DNA from: Dinghuibacter silviterrae
GTDB lineage: Bacteria > Bacteroidota > Bacteroidia > Chitinophagales > Chitinophagaceae
Direction of reading: 5' to 3'
Length of the DNA stretch: 64,000 nt
NCBI RefSeq assembly: GCF_004366355.1
Contig: NZ_SODV01000002.1
Span: 1,094,768-1,158,767, forward strand
Of the stretch, positions 53,031 through 62,144 are shown piece by piece. Each line of letters starts with the position of its first letter. Positions within the stretch are counted from its first letter, which is position 1. The translations under genes and the position numbers were made by a program. The notes beneath the pieces were generated by a model. It searched no databases, was not told the DNA's origin, and saw only the letters and a program-made list of their open reading frames with translations.

Positions 53031-54428
53031 ATGCCTCGGTTTTTCCGGCACATATCGGCCAGCGCTTTGCAATTCGGCCTTAACCAGGCCTTGGGGGTCC
53101 TCCTTTTCTTTGCCCTTTCCCGGGGGCTCTCCAAGGACGTCTTTGGCGAGCTGAACTGGTCGCTGGCAGTTTGTCTGACGGGGTATACCCTCCTCGGGAT
53201 GGGCTTGGATGCCCTGGTCGTCAAACGGATCGCGTCGGGTGACGATCCGGGGGCCCTGCTGTCTATTTACCGGGCCCACGTGGGTTGGGTGGGGGTAGGG
53301 GCTTATGCCGGGGTCCTGATGCTTTGGTTTCTGTTCCCCGGTTTTTTCAAACCGCACCTGTTCCTGCCGGGGATCGCGTTGGCCAAGACCTTGCTTTTTT
53401 GGGCGCTTCCCTACAAACAACTGGCGGCGGGTAAAGAGCGGTTTGGGATCCTGATGAGGATGTCGATCGTATCCACCGTTGTCAAGACCGCGGCGATCCT
53501 GGTGTGTTGGGCGACGGGGAATTGGTCGGTGCCGCTGCTGACCGGCATCTTTATCGCGGGGGATGCGGCGGAGTGGGGGGTGAGCTGGTACCTGGGGCGA
53601 GGGCTGTACACAGCGACGGCGACGCAGCGCCTCTCCTGGGTGGCCCTTGTCCGGGAGTCGCTCCCCCAGGCCGGTGTCGTCCTTTTTTCCTCCGCACTTT
53701 CCCGCTTCGACTGGATCTTCATCGGCATTTTCGTATCGGCGGCACGGCTGGCGGAATACAGCTTTGCCTATAAGGCTTTCGAGGTGGCGTCCCTGCCGTT
53801 GCTGGCGCTGGCTCCTTTGCTGGTGCCCCTTTTTACGCGCTGGGTCCGGGAAATGACGTCGGACAGGGCAGAGGTGCTCCACCGCCTTCTCCGGGCAGAA
53901 CTGGTGATGGCGTGGGGAACCGTCCTTTGGCTTAACCTGGCCTGGGTGCCCGTGGTGGACCCGCTGACGGGTGGTATGTATGGGTCGGTGAACGTGCGGA
54001 CCATTTTCCTGTTGTCGCTTTGTCTCCCGGTGACTTACCTCAATAATTACCTATGGACAATTCACTTTGCGCATGGCCGGCTGGGTTGGATCCTAAAGGC
54101 GTTTGCCGTGGGTTTTGTCCTGAACGTGGTGGGGGATGTTTTGTTGATCCCCCGTTTTGGGAACGAGGGCGCGGCGGTGGCATTCCTGGGCGCTATATTC
54201 GTGCAGACCTTGTTGTACCACAAGGGGATCGAGGAGGTGAGCGTTCCGGAGGCCTGGGGAACACAGGTGTTGTGTGCGCTTTGCGTGGGGGGCGCGATGG
54301 TGGGGACGGCGTGGCTGACCGGATGGGCGCGCTTATGCGCCGCCAGTTTGCTTTACCTCGTGGGCCTGGTGCTTACGGGCCGCATCCGTCCCCGGGATTT
54401 TTTTTATCTGCGTCTTCGATTTGTATAA
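53031..54428 (+). CDS. Polysaccharide flippase (Wzx/MATE-like)
   Basis: The 465-residue protein has about 12-14 transmembrane helices and begins MPRFFRHISASALQFGLNQALGVLLFFALSRGLSKDVFGELNWSL, a pattern typical of oligosaccharide flippases. It should move lipid-linked repeat units across the inner membrane. A GGAGG site 2-6 bases before the ATG at 53031 supports this start; upstream codons are non-coding and overlap the divergent small gene. It is the first gene of the exopolysaccharide operon. Confidence 0.88.
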   Translation: MPRFFRHISASALQFGLNQALGVLLFFALSRGLSKDVFGELNWSLAVCLTGYTLLGMGLDALVVKRIASGDDPGALLSIYRAHVGWVGVGAYAGVLMLWFLFPGFFKPHLFLPGIALAKTLLFWALPYKQLAAGKERFGILMRMSIVSTVVKTAAILVCWATGNWSVPLLTGIFIAGDAAEWGVSWYLGRGLYTATATQRLSWVALVRESLPQAGVVLFSSALSRFDWIFIGIFVSAARLAEYSFAYKAFEVASLPLLALAPLLVPLFTRWVREMTSDRAEVLHRLLRAELVMAWGTVLWLNLAWVPVVDPLTGGMYGSVNVRTIFLLSLCLPVTYLNNYLWTIHFAHGRLGWILKAFAVGFVLNVVGDVLLIPRFGNEGAAVAFLGAIFVQTLLYHKGIEEVSVPEAWGTQVLCALCVGGAMVGTAWLTGWARLCAASLLYLVGLVLTGRIRPRDFFYLRLRFV

Positions 54429-54470
54429 ACAGGCAACCTTGCCCGTGTCTCTCTCGTATACAAAAGGGAG

Positions 54471-56090
54471 ATGATCGATGAATTGACGACAGTTGCCGCT
54501 CCCCTGGCCCCGCACCTGAGCAAACGGAAAAGACGCGCTCTGACATGGACCCCGCCCTTCTTGCACGGGTCCATTGACGTAGGGTTGCTCCTTTTTCTGC
54601 TGTTGTTCCTGGACGTAAAGGTGGCGGTCAAGATTCCTGCGCTCATCCTGGCGTTTTTGTACCAGCCGGCATTTTCCAAAAAGATACCGCCGTTTTATAT
54701 CGGGATCATTCTTTTGACGGTAGTGGAGTGGCTGTTGCACCGGGGATCGGTGCCACCGCACTATGACCTGGTGGCTGCGCTGGCGTTGTTTGGCTGGATT
54801 TTGTGTGCGGGTGCCGCTCAACAGGTGCGCGGGTTTTCGGAAGGAGACGTCGAGCGCACGCTGACGGTCTTTTTTCTCATCAATATCCTCGTATCGCTTT
54901 GCGAACTGGGCCGGATTATGTGGGAAATAAAGGCGCTCAACCCCTATCTCTACCAGGGGATGTACCAAAAATATTTTATCCGCACCGGTGACTTCATCCG
55001 GGGCGTCACCTTTGATACGTCGACCACCAACGCATTGATCAACGCCTTCGGCGTTGTCTTTTTTCTGACCAGGCGAAAAGGGTGGATGATGCTTTGTTGT
55101 ATGGGTTGTCTGCTGCTTACGGGCAGCAATTTCACCAACCTGTTGTTGCTGGTGGTGATGGCGTGGATGTTCATCTTCCGGTCGGACCGGTTGCAAAAGG
55201 GAGGCATCGTTCTGTGTGTGTTGATGGGGGTCATCTTTATGGGCAAGGTGACGCCGCAGAACCAGGCCTATGTCGACGAGACATTTGACCGGTGGATGCA
55301 CCGGACGCAGAACGACCAGGCTACTACAGCGGGCGCCGGTCCATCGGACCGTGAGATGTTTGCCCGTCACTACATGGACAGTGTACAACAGGCGGGCATC
55401 GCCAGGATAAAGGCGCAAACCGTGGCCCCGGCCTGGACCGCCAAACCCGAGATCCCGCAACCCGACATCAATTCCGCGCCGTATCAAAGCCGGGCCGATA
55501 CCACCGACGAACAACGCCGGGTACAGCAGTTTGTCGCGGCGCACCTTTCCGGTCTGCCGCGGTCCTCAGCCACGGGCTTGCCGCAGAACGGCCACGTGCC
55601 TGGGAAGGTACTGGCATTGAAGGACCTCGTTTCGTTTTACCGGGAGCATCCCACCAGGGTGTTTTTGGGAGACGGCCCGGGGAATTTTTCCAGCAAGCTG
55701 GCGTTCCGGGCGACCGGTCTGGGTGTCGCGGGCGGGTACCCGGGTCGTTGGACATACATCCACCCGGATTTTTTAAAGTACCACCTGGATCTTTTCCTTG
55801 CCTATTTCTCCAGGCCGAAGGAAAGCCACTCCCTGGTCAATACCCCGGACAGTGTGCCGGGGCAGTTGCTGGGGGAATATGGGCTGCTGGGCCTGGGGCT
55901 TTTTGTGGGTGGGTACCTGGTTTTTTTTGCGCGCAAGGCTGTTCGGGCCGACCGGCTCAGGGGAAAGACCAACGCGGCGGCCTGGCCCCTGCTGGGGTTG
56001 ATGGCGGGTGCGTTTTGCATGGGTTATTGGTTTGAACAATTGTCGATAGTGGTGTTATTCGAACTCATGATTTATATGGACGGCGTATGA
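54471..56090 (+). CDS. O-antigen/exopolysaccharide polymerase-like membrane protein (Wzy-like)
   Basis: The 539-residue polytopic protein has about ten helices split by a large extracytoplasmic region (roughly 260-440) with no cysteines and several DxR/WTY stretches, followed by GLLGLGLFVGGYLVFF near the end. A big loop between helices is the hallmark of Wzy polymerases, although sequence identity in the family is low. Its TGA overlaps the ATG of the next glycosyltransferase as ATGA. An AAAGGGAG site touches its ATG directly, closer than usual. Confidence 0.7.
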   Translation: MIDELTTVAAPLAPHLSKRKRRALTWTPPFLHGSIDVGLLLFLLLFLDVKVAVKIPALILAFLYQPAFSKKIPPFYIGIILLTVVEWLLHRGSVPPHYDLVAALALFGWILCAGAAQQVRGFSEGDVERTLTVFFLINILVSLCELGRIMWEIKALNPYLYQGMYQKYFIRTGDFIRGVTFDTSTTNALINAFGVVFFLTRRKGWMMLCCMGCLLLTGSNFTNLLLLVVMAWMFIFRSDRLQKGGIVLCVLMGVIFMGKVTPQNQAYVDETFDRWMHRTQNDQATTAGAGPSDREMFARHYMDSVQQAGIARIKAQTVAPAWTAKPEIPQPDINSAPYQSRADTTDEQRRVQQFVAAHLSGLPRSSATGLPQNGHVPGKVLALKDLVSFYREHPTRVFLGDGPGNFSSKLAFRATGLGVAGGYPGRWTYIHPDFLKYHLDLFLAYFSRPKESHSLVNTPDSVPGQLLGEYGLLGLGLFVGGYLVFFARKAVRADRLRGKTNAAAWPLLGLMAGAFCMGYWFEQLSIVVLFELMIYMDGV

Positions 56091-57046
56091 AACTCTCTGT
56101 ATTGATGCCCGCATACAATGCGGAACGCTATATCGGACAAGCCATCTCCTCGGTGCTGGGCCAGACCTTTGCGGATTTTGAATTGGTGGTGGTGGATGAC
56201 GGGTCTACGGACGGCACCGCGGAGGTCGTGCAATCCTTCAGGGATTCCCGGATCGTGTTGATCCGGCAGGCCAACCAGGGGATAGCGGGTGCCCTCAACA
56301 CGGGGCTGGGTATCGCCCGTTCCGGGTTGATCGCGCGTTTTGACGCGGACGACATCTGCTATCCTTATCGTCTCCAGCGCCAGTACAGTTTTATGCGGGA
56401 AAGCCCGGACTATGTCCTGGCGGGGTCCATGGTAGATTATGCGGACATGGAAGGCCGCTTTGTATTTACCTACCGCCCGCCCGGGAACACCGACCGGGTG
56501 ATCCGGCGGCTTTCCTATAAGATCTGTCCCTTCATTCATTCCAGCGTCATTTACCGGAGGGATGCGGTTCGCTCCCTGGGGGGCTACAACGTCCACGCGC
56601 ATGGTTTTGAAGACCACTTGTTGTGGCGCAGGCTCATCCGTGTGGGCAAGGTCTACAATATGCCCGAGGTGTTGATGCGGGTGCGCTTCAATCCCAATTC
56701 GCTGACCATGGACGAGACCTGCCGCAGTCCCTTGTACCTCCACACCAAGTACGAGGCTTTGCGCAAAGAGTCCATACACGCCGCAGAGGGTAAACTGCTG
56801 CTGGAGGTCATCAAGTCCCAGGAGCAAAGCGGCGAAAGAGAACAGGCCTACCATGTCTTGCTTGCCAAAAAATATTTGTGGAACAATGCCCAGCCCCGGA
56901 AGGCCAGGGAACATGCACGCAGGGTCCTCTCCGACCGGCACTACACCCGCAAAGGTTTGTACCTGCTGCTGTTGTCCTACCTCCCCGGCCGGCTGCTGGT
57001 CTTTTTATACCGGACGCTCAACTTCTCGGGTTATGAACGGAGCTAG
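56087..57046 (+). CDS. GT2 glycosyltransferase
   Basis: The 319-residue GT-A enzyme has LSVLMPAYNAERYI at its start, VVDDGSTDGT near residues 36-45, and the DxD motif FDADDICYPYRLQRQ at about 86-92. It would transfer a nucleotide-activated sugar to a growing lipid-linked oligosaccharide in the cytoplasm. Start and stop overlap both neighbours in the operon (4 and 14 bases), indicating translational coupling. Confidence 0.9.
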   Translation: MKLSVLMPAYNAERYIGQAISSVLGQTFADFELVVVDDGSTDGTAEVVQSFRDSRIVLIRQANQGIAGALNTGLGIARSGLIARFDADDICYPYRLQRQYSFMRESPDYVLAGSMVDYADMEGRFVFTYRPPGNTDRVIRRLSYKICPFIHSSVIYRRDAVRSLGGYNVHAHGFEDHLLWRRLIRVGKVYNMPEVLMRVRFNPNSLTMDETCRSPLYLHTKYEALRKESIHAAEGKLLLEVIKSQEQSGEREQAYHVLLAKKYLWNNAQPRKAREHARRVLSDRHYTRKGLYLLLLSYLPGRLLVFLYRTLNFSGYERS

Positions 57047-58166
57047 ACCAGTGACGATATTTGTGGATGCCCACAGCCTGGACAAGGGCTACCAGGGGAC
57101 GCACAGCTTCCTGAGGGAGTTGTATGCGGAGCTGCTCGACCGCTACCCGGGGCTGGACATTTATTTCGGGACGTATGACCCGGATTGCATACGGCGGGTT
57201 TTCCCGGAGCTGCCGGACACGCATATCCTCCCCTATAAAAAGACATATCCGGGCTTCGTCCGCTTTTTGTACGACATACCCCGGTACCTCCGGAAGTACC
57301 GGTTCGACTATGCGCACTTTCAATATATCGGCGTGCCCTGGCGGACGGCTACGCGTTCCATCGTCACCCTACACGACGTTCTTTACCTGGATTATCCGGG
57401 TGATTATCCCCTATTGTACCGGTGGATCCGGAAAATACTTTTCCGGGACAGCCTCCGGCGCGCAGACGTCATGACCACCGTGTCGGATTATTCAAAGGGG
57501 CGCATCGCCCGGCACTACCGGGTCCGGGAAAAGGACATCCACATCATTCCCAACGCGGTGGACGTGGGCCTGGCGAGGGTCTTCTCCAGCCGGGCCGAAG
57601 CGGAAGCGCGGGTGCGACGGGAGTTTGGTTTGGACAACTTTATCCTTTGCGTCAGCCGTGTGGAGCCCCGCAAAAACCACCTCTTGCTCCTGGACGCCTA
57701 CCGGGCTTCCGGTCTGCAAAGGCAAGGGATCGCCCTGGTGCTGATCGGAGCCGCGTCCATCAAGGTGCCCGGTTTGCAGGAGCGGCTGGACCGGCAGGGC
57801 GTCCTTTGGCTGGAGGCCGTAACACCCGAAGACCTTGCGGCCTTTTATAAAGCCTGCCGTCTTTTTGTCTATCCCTCCCGGGCGGAAGGGTTTGGCATCC
57901 CGCCCCTGGAAGCCGCGTTGTGCGGGGCGCCTGTGCTCTGCTCCCGGAGCACGGCCATGGAGGACTTCCGTTTTTTCGATCCCTATACGTTTGATCCCCG
58001 GTGTACGTCCGAGCTCACGGACAAGCTCCTGGACATGATCCATACCCCACCAGGTACGGAATATCTCCGGCGGGTGTCGAACGAAGTTTCCCGTTTATAC
58101 TCGCGGGCGGAAAGTGCCCGCGCCTTCTATACGATCATACAGCAAAACCGTTTGGCATGGAATTGA
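57033..58166 (+). CDS. GT4 glycosyltransferase
   Basis: The 377-residue GT-B enzyme has TIFVDAHSLDKGYQGTHSF near its start, the donor-side segment LCVSRVEPRKNHLLLLDAY (about 208-226), and the catalytic EGFGIPPLEAALCGAPVL with its ExxxxxxxE pattern near 290. It probably adds a hexose or deoxyhexose to the repeat unit. The ATG at 57033 was chosen because a longer frame upstream runs inside the preceding glycosyltransferase. Fourteen-base overlap with the preceding gene. Confidence 0.9.
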   Translation: MNGARPVTIFVDAHSLDKGYQGTHSFLRELYAELLDRYPGLDIYFGTYDPDCIRRVFPELPDTHILPYKKTYPGFVRFLYDIPRYLRKYRFDYAHFQYIGVPWRTATRSIVTLHDVLYLDYPGDYPLLYRWIRKILFRDSLRRADVMTTVSDYSKGRIARHYRVREKDIHIIPNAVDVGLARVFSSRAEAEARVRREFGLDNFILCVSRVEPRKNHLLLLDAYRASGLQRQGIALVLIGAASIKVPGLQERLDRQGVLWLEAVTPEDLAAFYKACRLFVYPSRAEGFGIPPLEAALCGAPVLCSRSTAMEDFRFFDPYTFDPRCTSELTDKLLDMIHTPPGTEYLRRVSNEVSRLYSRAESARAFYTIIQQNRLAWN

Positions 58167-59296
58167 ACATTGGCATATTGGGCACCAGGGGCATCCCCAA
58201 CCACTATGGCGGATTTGAACAAGTGGCCTCTTATCTGTCGAAGGGGCTCGTCGGGAAAGGGCATACCGTCAGCGTCTACTGCCCCCACGATCATCCCTAC
58301 CAGGAGGATACCTGGGAAGGCGTCCGTCTCCTGCGTAAGTACAATCCTCCCGGTACGCCGGGGCAATTCATATACGACCTGGAATGTCTGCTGGACGCAA
58401 GGCGGCGGAATTTCGACATCCTCCTGCTCTTAGGCTACACCAGCAGTTCGGTGTGGGGGCCGCTTTATCCGAAAGGGCCGGTCATCATCAACAATATGGA
58501 CGGGCTGGAGTGGAAACGAACCAAATATTCCCGGCCGGTCCGGGCGTTTCTGAAATATGCCGAAAGCCTGGCGGTCCGTTACAGCCATCACTATATCGCC
58601 GACTCCCTGCCGGTGCGCGACTACCTCCAGTGGCAATACGGCATCAGGAGCCGCTACATCCCCTACGGAGCGGAAGTGTTTTCGAAAAAAGACGAAGGCT
58701 ACCTCTGGGACTGGGGGCTGACCCCGGGAAGTTATTCCCTGCTGATGGCCCGTATGGAACCGGAAAACAACCTGGCGATGGTCCTGGAGGGTTTTCGCAG
58801 GGCCCGTACGGAGCAAAGCCTCCTCGTCGTGGGCGATACCTCGAACGGGTATGGCAAGATGTTGGTCAAGCGCTTTGGACAGACACCGCGGGTCATCTTC
58901 GCGGGCCCGCAGTTTGACCAGGCGAGCCTGCATTCCCTGAAGACCTTCGCGCGGTATTACTTTCACGGGCACAGCGTGGGCGGTACCAATCCCTCTCTCT
59001 TGGAGGCCATGGCTTCCAAGGCCCTCATCGCCGCGCACGAAAACCCGTTCAATAAGGCAATCCTGGGCAGGGATGCGTTTTACTTCTCCGACCCGGCGGG
59101 GGTTGCCCGTATCTTCGAACGCGCCGTTTCCCCTATCCCCGAGTCGGAAATGATCGAGAACAATTTCAGAAAAATCGGTGCCTCCTACAACTGGGAGAGG
59201 ATCACCTTGGAATATGAACAATTCATGTACGCGTGTTATGCTGAAGAACGTGAGCTTATACCTCATCCTCCTGTTCCTGGTCTGTCTCCCGCTTGA
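58157..59296 (+). CDS. DUF1972-containing GT4 glycosyltransferase (rhamnosyltransferase-like)
   Basis: The 379-residue GT-B protein starts with IGILGTRGIPNHYGGFEQVAS (residues about 5-24), the DUF1972 signature found in Cps2T/WchF-type rhamnosyltransferases. It continues with NNMDGLEWKRTKY, YIADSLPVRDY, ARMEPENNLAMVLEGF and GGTNPSLLEAMA. The acceptor and exact sugar cannot be read. The ATG at 58157 lies within the last ten bases of the preceding gene. Confidence 0.88.
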   Translation: MELNIGILGTRGIPNHYGGFEQVASYLSKGLVGKGHTVSVYCPHDHPYQEDTWEGVRLLRKYNPPGTPGQFIYDLECLLDARRRNFDILLLLGYTSSSVWGPLYPKGPVIINNMDGLEWKRTKYSRPVRAFLKYAESLAVRYSHHYIADSLPVRDYLQWQYGIRSRYIPYGAEVFSKKDEGYLWDWGLTPGSYSLLMARMEPENNLAMVLEGFRRARTEQSLLVVGDTSNGYGKMLVKRFGQTPRVIFAGPQFDQASLHSLKTFARYYFHGHSVGGTNPSLLEAMASKALIAAHENPFNKAILGRDAFYFSDPAGVARIFERAVSPIPESEMIENNFRKIGASYNWERITLEYEQFMYACYAEERELIPHPPVPGLSPA

Positions 59297-60446
59297 CCAT
59301 TTCTACAGCGAGGTGGCCCTGATTGCCCTTACCGGCCATACGATGTTGCTGGCGAGGAGGGAGGACTGGGAAAAATTCCTGGACCGGAGGGTCCTGGCCC
59401 TGCAGTCGCTTTTCGGGGTGATCCTGTTGGCGACGTTGTACAGTCCGTATAAAGCACTCGCGCTCCAGGATGTCTTCCAGGCGTTGCCGCTTTTTCTTTG
59501 CCCCTGGTTGTGTGCGGTGCTTCAGCCGGTGTTGATCGCTAACAGGGACCGTATTTTCGGTGGATTGTGCCTGTCTTGCGTGGCCGTCTTGCTGTATTTG
59601 TACGGGGATGCATTGTACGCGATACACTATTTCCACCTGCCGCTCCGGGAACTGTTCTCCGACCATTTTGTCAACCAGCAATTCACCGAACCCCTGGGGG
59701 TGCACGCGACCTACCTGTCGATGTATTGCGCGCTTTCCCTGTTCTGGTGTATCCGTCGCGGCCTTGTCGCACGGCGGCCGCTCTTGTATTTTTGTGGCGC
59801 CCTCCTTCTCTCCTTCGGTTTGGTACAGCTCAGCGCCAAGTGCGTATGGGTAGTGCTGGTGATCATGGGCGCGGTTGTCTTCCCCTACTACCTGACGAGC
59901 AGCAGGCAGCGGATATATGCCTTTGCCGCCGCGGGTGTTGCCGCGCTTATACTGGGCATCGTCCTTTTGCAGAGTGGTTTTTTCCACAAACGTATGATCG
60001 ACGACTTTAGCCGGGACCTGGTCGCGAACAAAACTGTCAACGTGGAAAATCAATCCAGGATGGTCCGTTGGGGTGCGGCCTGGTCCCTGATCCGGTCCGC
60101 CCCGGTGGCCGGCTATGGTTGGGGAACCGAGCGCCCGTTGCTCCAGGATGCGTATTTCCGCCAGGGTCTGTATGAGCCCTACCTGCTCGGGCTCAACGCC
60201 CACAACCAGTTCCTTCATTGGTGGATCACCACCGGGTTGCTCGGGTTGTTGGTCTATACCGGCCTTTTAGGTGCGGCCCTTTACACGGCGTTCCGCGCGC
60301 GGGACCTTCTTTGGACCGGGTTCCTGCTCCTGGTCATCGTCGTATCCCTGGTCGAGAACATATTGGACGTCCAGCAGGGTCTGTTTTTTGTGAGCTTCTT
60401 TTTCCCGTTTTTCTTTTTTTCAAAACGTACGCTCTATGGACGATAA
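59238..60446 (+). CDS. O-antigen-ligase-like membrane protein (Wzy_C family)
   Basis: The 402-residue protein has about ten helices and the family block near the C-terminus, with GYGWGTERP and LNAHNQFLHWWITTGLLGLLVY, where H322 is the conserved ligase/polymerase histidine. It may ligate the polymer to a lipid carrier or polymerise a second glycan. With the Wzy-like gene at 54471 it gives the operon two polymerase/ligase candidates. The start at 59238 places the first helix at the N-terminus and overlaps the preceding gene by 59 bases, the largest overlap in the operon. Confidence 0.82.
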   Translation: MLKNVSLYLILLFLVCLPLDHFYSEVALIALTGHTMLLARREDWEKFLDRRVLALQSLFGVILLATLYSPYKALALQDVFQALPLFLCPWLCAVLQPVLIANRDRIFGGLCLSCVAVLLYLYGDALYAIHYFHLPLRELFSDHFVNQQFTEPLGVHATYLSMYCALSLFWCIRRGLVARRPLLYFCGALLLSFGLVQLSAKCVWVVLVIMGAVVFPYYLTSSRQRIYAFAAAGVAALILGIVLLQSGFFHKRMIDDFSRDLVANKTVNVENQSRMVRWGAAWSLIRSAPVAGYGWGTERPLLQDAYFRQGLYEPYLLGLNAHNQFLHWWITTGLLGLLVYTGLLGAALYTAFRARDLLWTGFLLLVIVVSLVENILDVQQGLFFVSFFFPFFFFSKRTLYGR

Positions 60447-61371
60447 GGCAGCCATCCTGGTCACCCTCGGGTATTTCGACCTTTTCCAATACCCGCTCAC
60501 GGAGCGGGAGGTCTTCTTCTTTTTGCCCCGGCCTATTCCACCCGCCGCCTTCGAACACGCCTTGGGAGAACTGGTGGCGGAAGGCGGCGTGTTTGCCTGG
60601 GAAGGTTTTTATTTCCTGCGGAACGAACCCGAACTGGTGCACCGGCGGAAGGTGGGGAATGCGCGTGCCGCCCGCATGCTCGTGACGGCCGGTCGTATCG
60701 CCGCCTTGTTGTCCCATTTCCCCTTTGTGCGGGCGGTGGGTGTTTCCGGGTCGCTGTCCAAACAGTACGCCGACGAGACCTCGGACATCGACCTTTTTAT
60801 CATTACCAGCCCCGGCCGTCTTTGGATGGCGCGCACGCTCCTTCACCTGTTTAAAAAACTGTCGTTTCTGGTCCGGCGCCAGGACTGGTTCTGCATGAAT
60901 TATTTTATAGACGAATCCGCCCTGAAGATCCCCGAGCAGAACATATACACCGCGATCGAGATCGTTACCCTTTTGCCGATGCGCGGCTCGGGTGTGTTTA
61001 CCGCTTTCAGGAAGGCCAATGCATGGACGGATGATTTTTTGCCCAACAGCTACGGCCGTCTTGTATTTAGCGAGGAGAGCGGTCCGTCATGGGTTCGCCG
61101 CGCTTTTGAATGGTTCTTTTCCGGCTCTTTCGGGGACCGCCTTGACGGCTGGCTCATGCGCGTCACCGACAAACGCTGGCGCAAAAAAACAAATGAAGGC
61201 CGGCGCAACAACCGCGGCATCGTCATGACCATGGATGCCAGCCGTCATGCGGCCCGCCCCGATCCCACCGGTTTCCAGCAGGGTTTGCTTGACGCCTACG
61301 AGCGCCGCTGTGGGTTTTTATTGAGGAAATACCAGGTGGGTTACGATAATTTGCGCAAGGAGATGATGTAG
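60436..61371 (+). CDS. Polymerase-beta-fold nucleotidyltransferase
   Basis: The 311-residue protein has an N-terminal winged-helix-like region (about 1-80) and a nucleotidyltransferase core with G105-S106 (VSGSLSK) and D117-x-D119 (SDIDLF). This is the minimal pol-beta triad layout, and the third acidic residue would lie near 150-165. It ends in a basic helical tail. Its place as last gene of a polysaccharide operon is unusual; it might activate or cap a glycan, or be a regulatory enzyme. It overlaps the convergent methyltransferase by 31 bases. Confidence 0.72.
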   Translation: MDDKAAILVTLGYFDLFQYPLTEREVFFFLPRPIPPAAFEHALGELVAEGGVFAWEGFYFLRNEPELVHRRKVGNARAARMLVTAGRIAALLSHFPFVRAVGVSGSLSKQYADETSDIDLFIITSPGRLWMARTLLHLFKKLSFLVRRQDWFCMNYFIDESALKIPEQNIYTAIEIVTLLPMRGSGVFTAFRKANAWTDDFLPNSYGRLVFSEESGPSWVRRAFEWFFSGSFGDRLDGWLMRVTDKRWRKKTNEGRRNNRGIVMTMDASRHAARPDPTGFQQGLLDAYERRCGFLLRKYQVGYDNLRKEMM

Positions 61372-62144
61372 TAGTCCCCGATATACTTCCAGGGCCAGCG
61401 TCTCCGCTTTTTCTCCTCCAGGCCCTTCAGGTAGGCATACAGCCCCGGCCGTTTTTCCGCAAAGCCCTCGATATAGGAAGGCGGCACCAGGGTGCACAGC
61501 CCCTCCAGGTCCAGGGTTTCAAAGTCCTTCCCCAACGCCTTTTGTACCACCGACGGCCAGTAATACCAGCAACGGAAAGGAAAGCCTTCCACCTTTGCCT
61601 TTCGCCCGCCCCGGGAAAAGAAACGGCGGAACGCCGTTTTGAGCTTCCCTTTGGCAACGAGCAACGTCTCCCACAGACAAAAAGGCGGCAGGATCACCAC
61701 CGTCACTATGCCCCCGGGTTTCAATAAGGGGGGAAGCGAGGCAATAACTTTCGACAGGTCTCCCGTACAATTGAGTCCGGCGAAGTTGGAAAAAATAAGG
61801 TCGTAAGGTCCCTGATTCCGGAGCGTGTCCAGGGCAGTAAAAGAGCAAAGCTCGTACGAGATGCGGTCGTTCAAACCCCGGGCGGCTACCTTTTTGGCCA
61901 GTTGCTCCAGCATGCCACCCGACAGGTCGGTCGCATGTACCTGGTGCCCCATACCCGCAAAAAAGATCGCGTCTTCGCCCGTTCCACTGTTCAGCTCCAG
62001 GATCTGGCTGTTTGGCAAAAGGTTCGACAACACGTGTGTGCGGACGCGCTCGCGTTTATACTGCACGATCGTATTGCCCGAATAAAGGGCATCGAAAATA
62101 GCCGATTGCTTGGAAAAGGCGGCTTCTGTGAGTGCTTCGTTCAA
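61341..62144 (-). CDS. Class I SAM-dependent methyltransferase
   Basis: The 267-residue enzyme has motif I ILELNSGTGEDAIFFAGMG (48-66), an acidic strand HATDLSGGML, and YDLIFSNFAGLN as motif IV. No ATG fits: the frame reads as coding only from a TTG at 62144, which overlaps the TGA of the radical SAM gene as TTGA. The N-terminal extension of the longer frame is a shadow of that gene. The C-terminal half (RRFFSRGGRKAKVEGFPFRCWYYWPSVV) is basic and aromatic and may bind a lipid or glycan acceptor. Confidence 0.8.
   Translation of the reverse strand: MNEALTEAAFSKQSAIFDALYSGNTIVQYKRERVRTHVLSNLLPNSQILELNSGTGEDAIFFAGMGHQVHATDLSGGMLEQLAKKVAARGLNDRISYELCSFTALDTLRNQGPYDLIFSNFAGLNCTGDLSKVIASLPPLLKPGGIVTVVILPPFCLWETLLVAKGKLKTAFRRFFSRGGRKAKVEGFPFRCWYYWPSVVQKALGKDFETLDLEGLCTLVPPSYIEGFAEKRPGLYAYLKGLEEKKRRRWPWKYIGDYYIISLRKLS

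Noticed and set aside
54333-55544. 403-codon open frame antisense to the polymerase and flippase
   Set aside because: Very basic, repeat-poor sequence that spans two real genes in antisense; no support.
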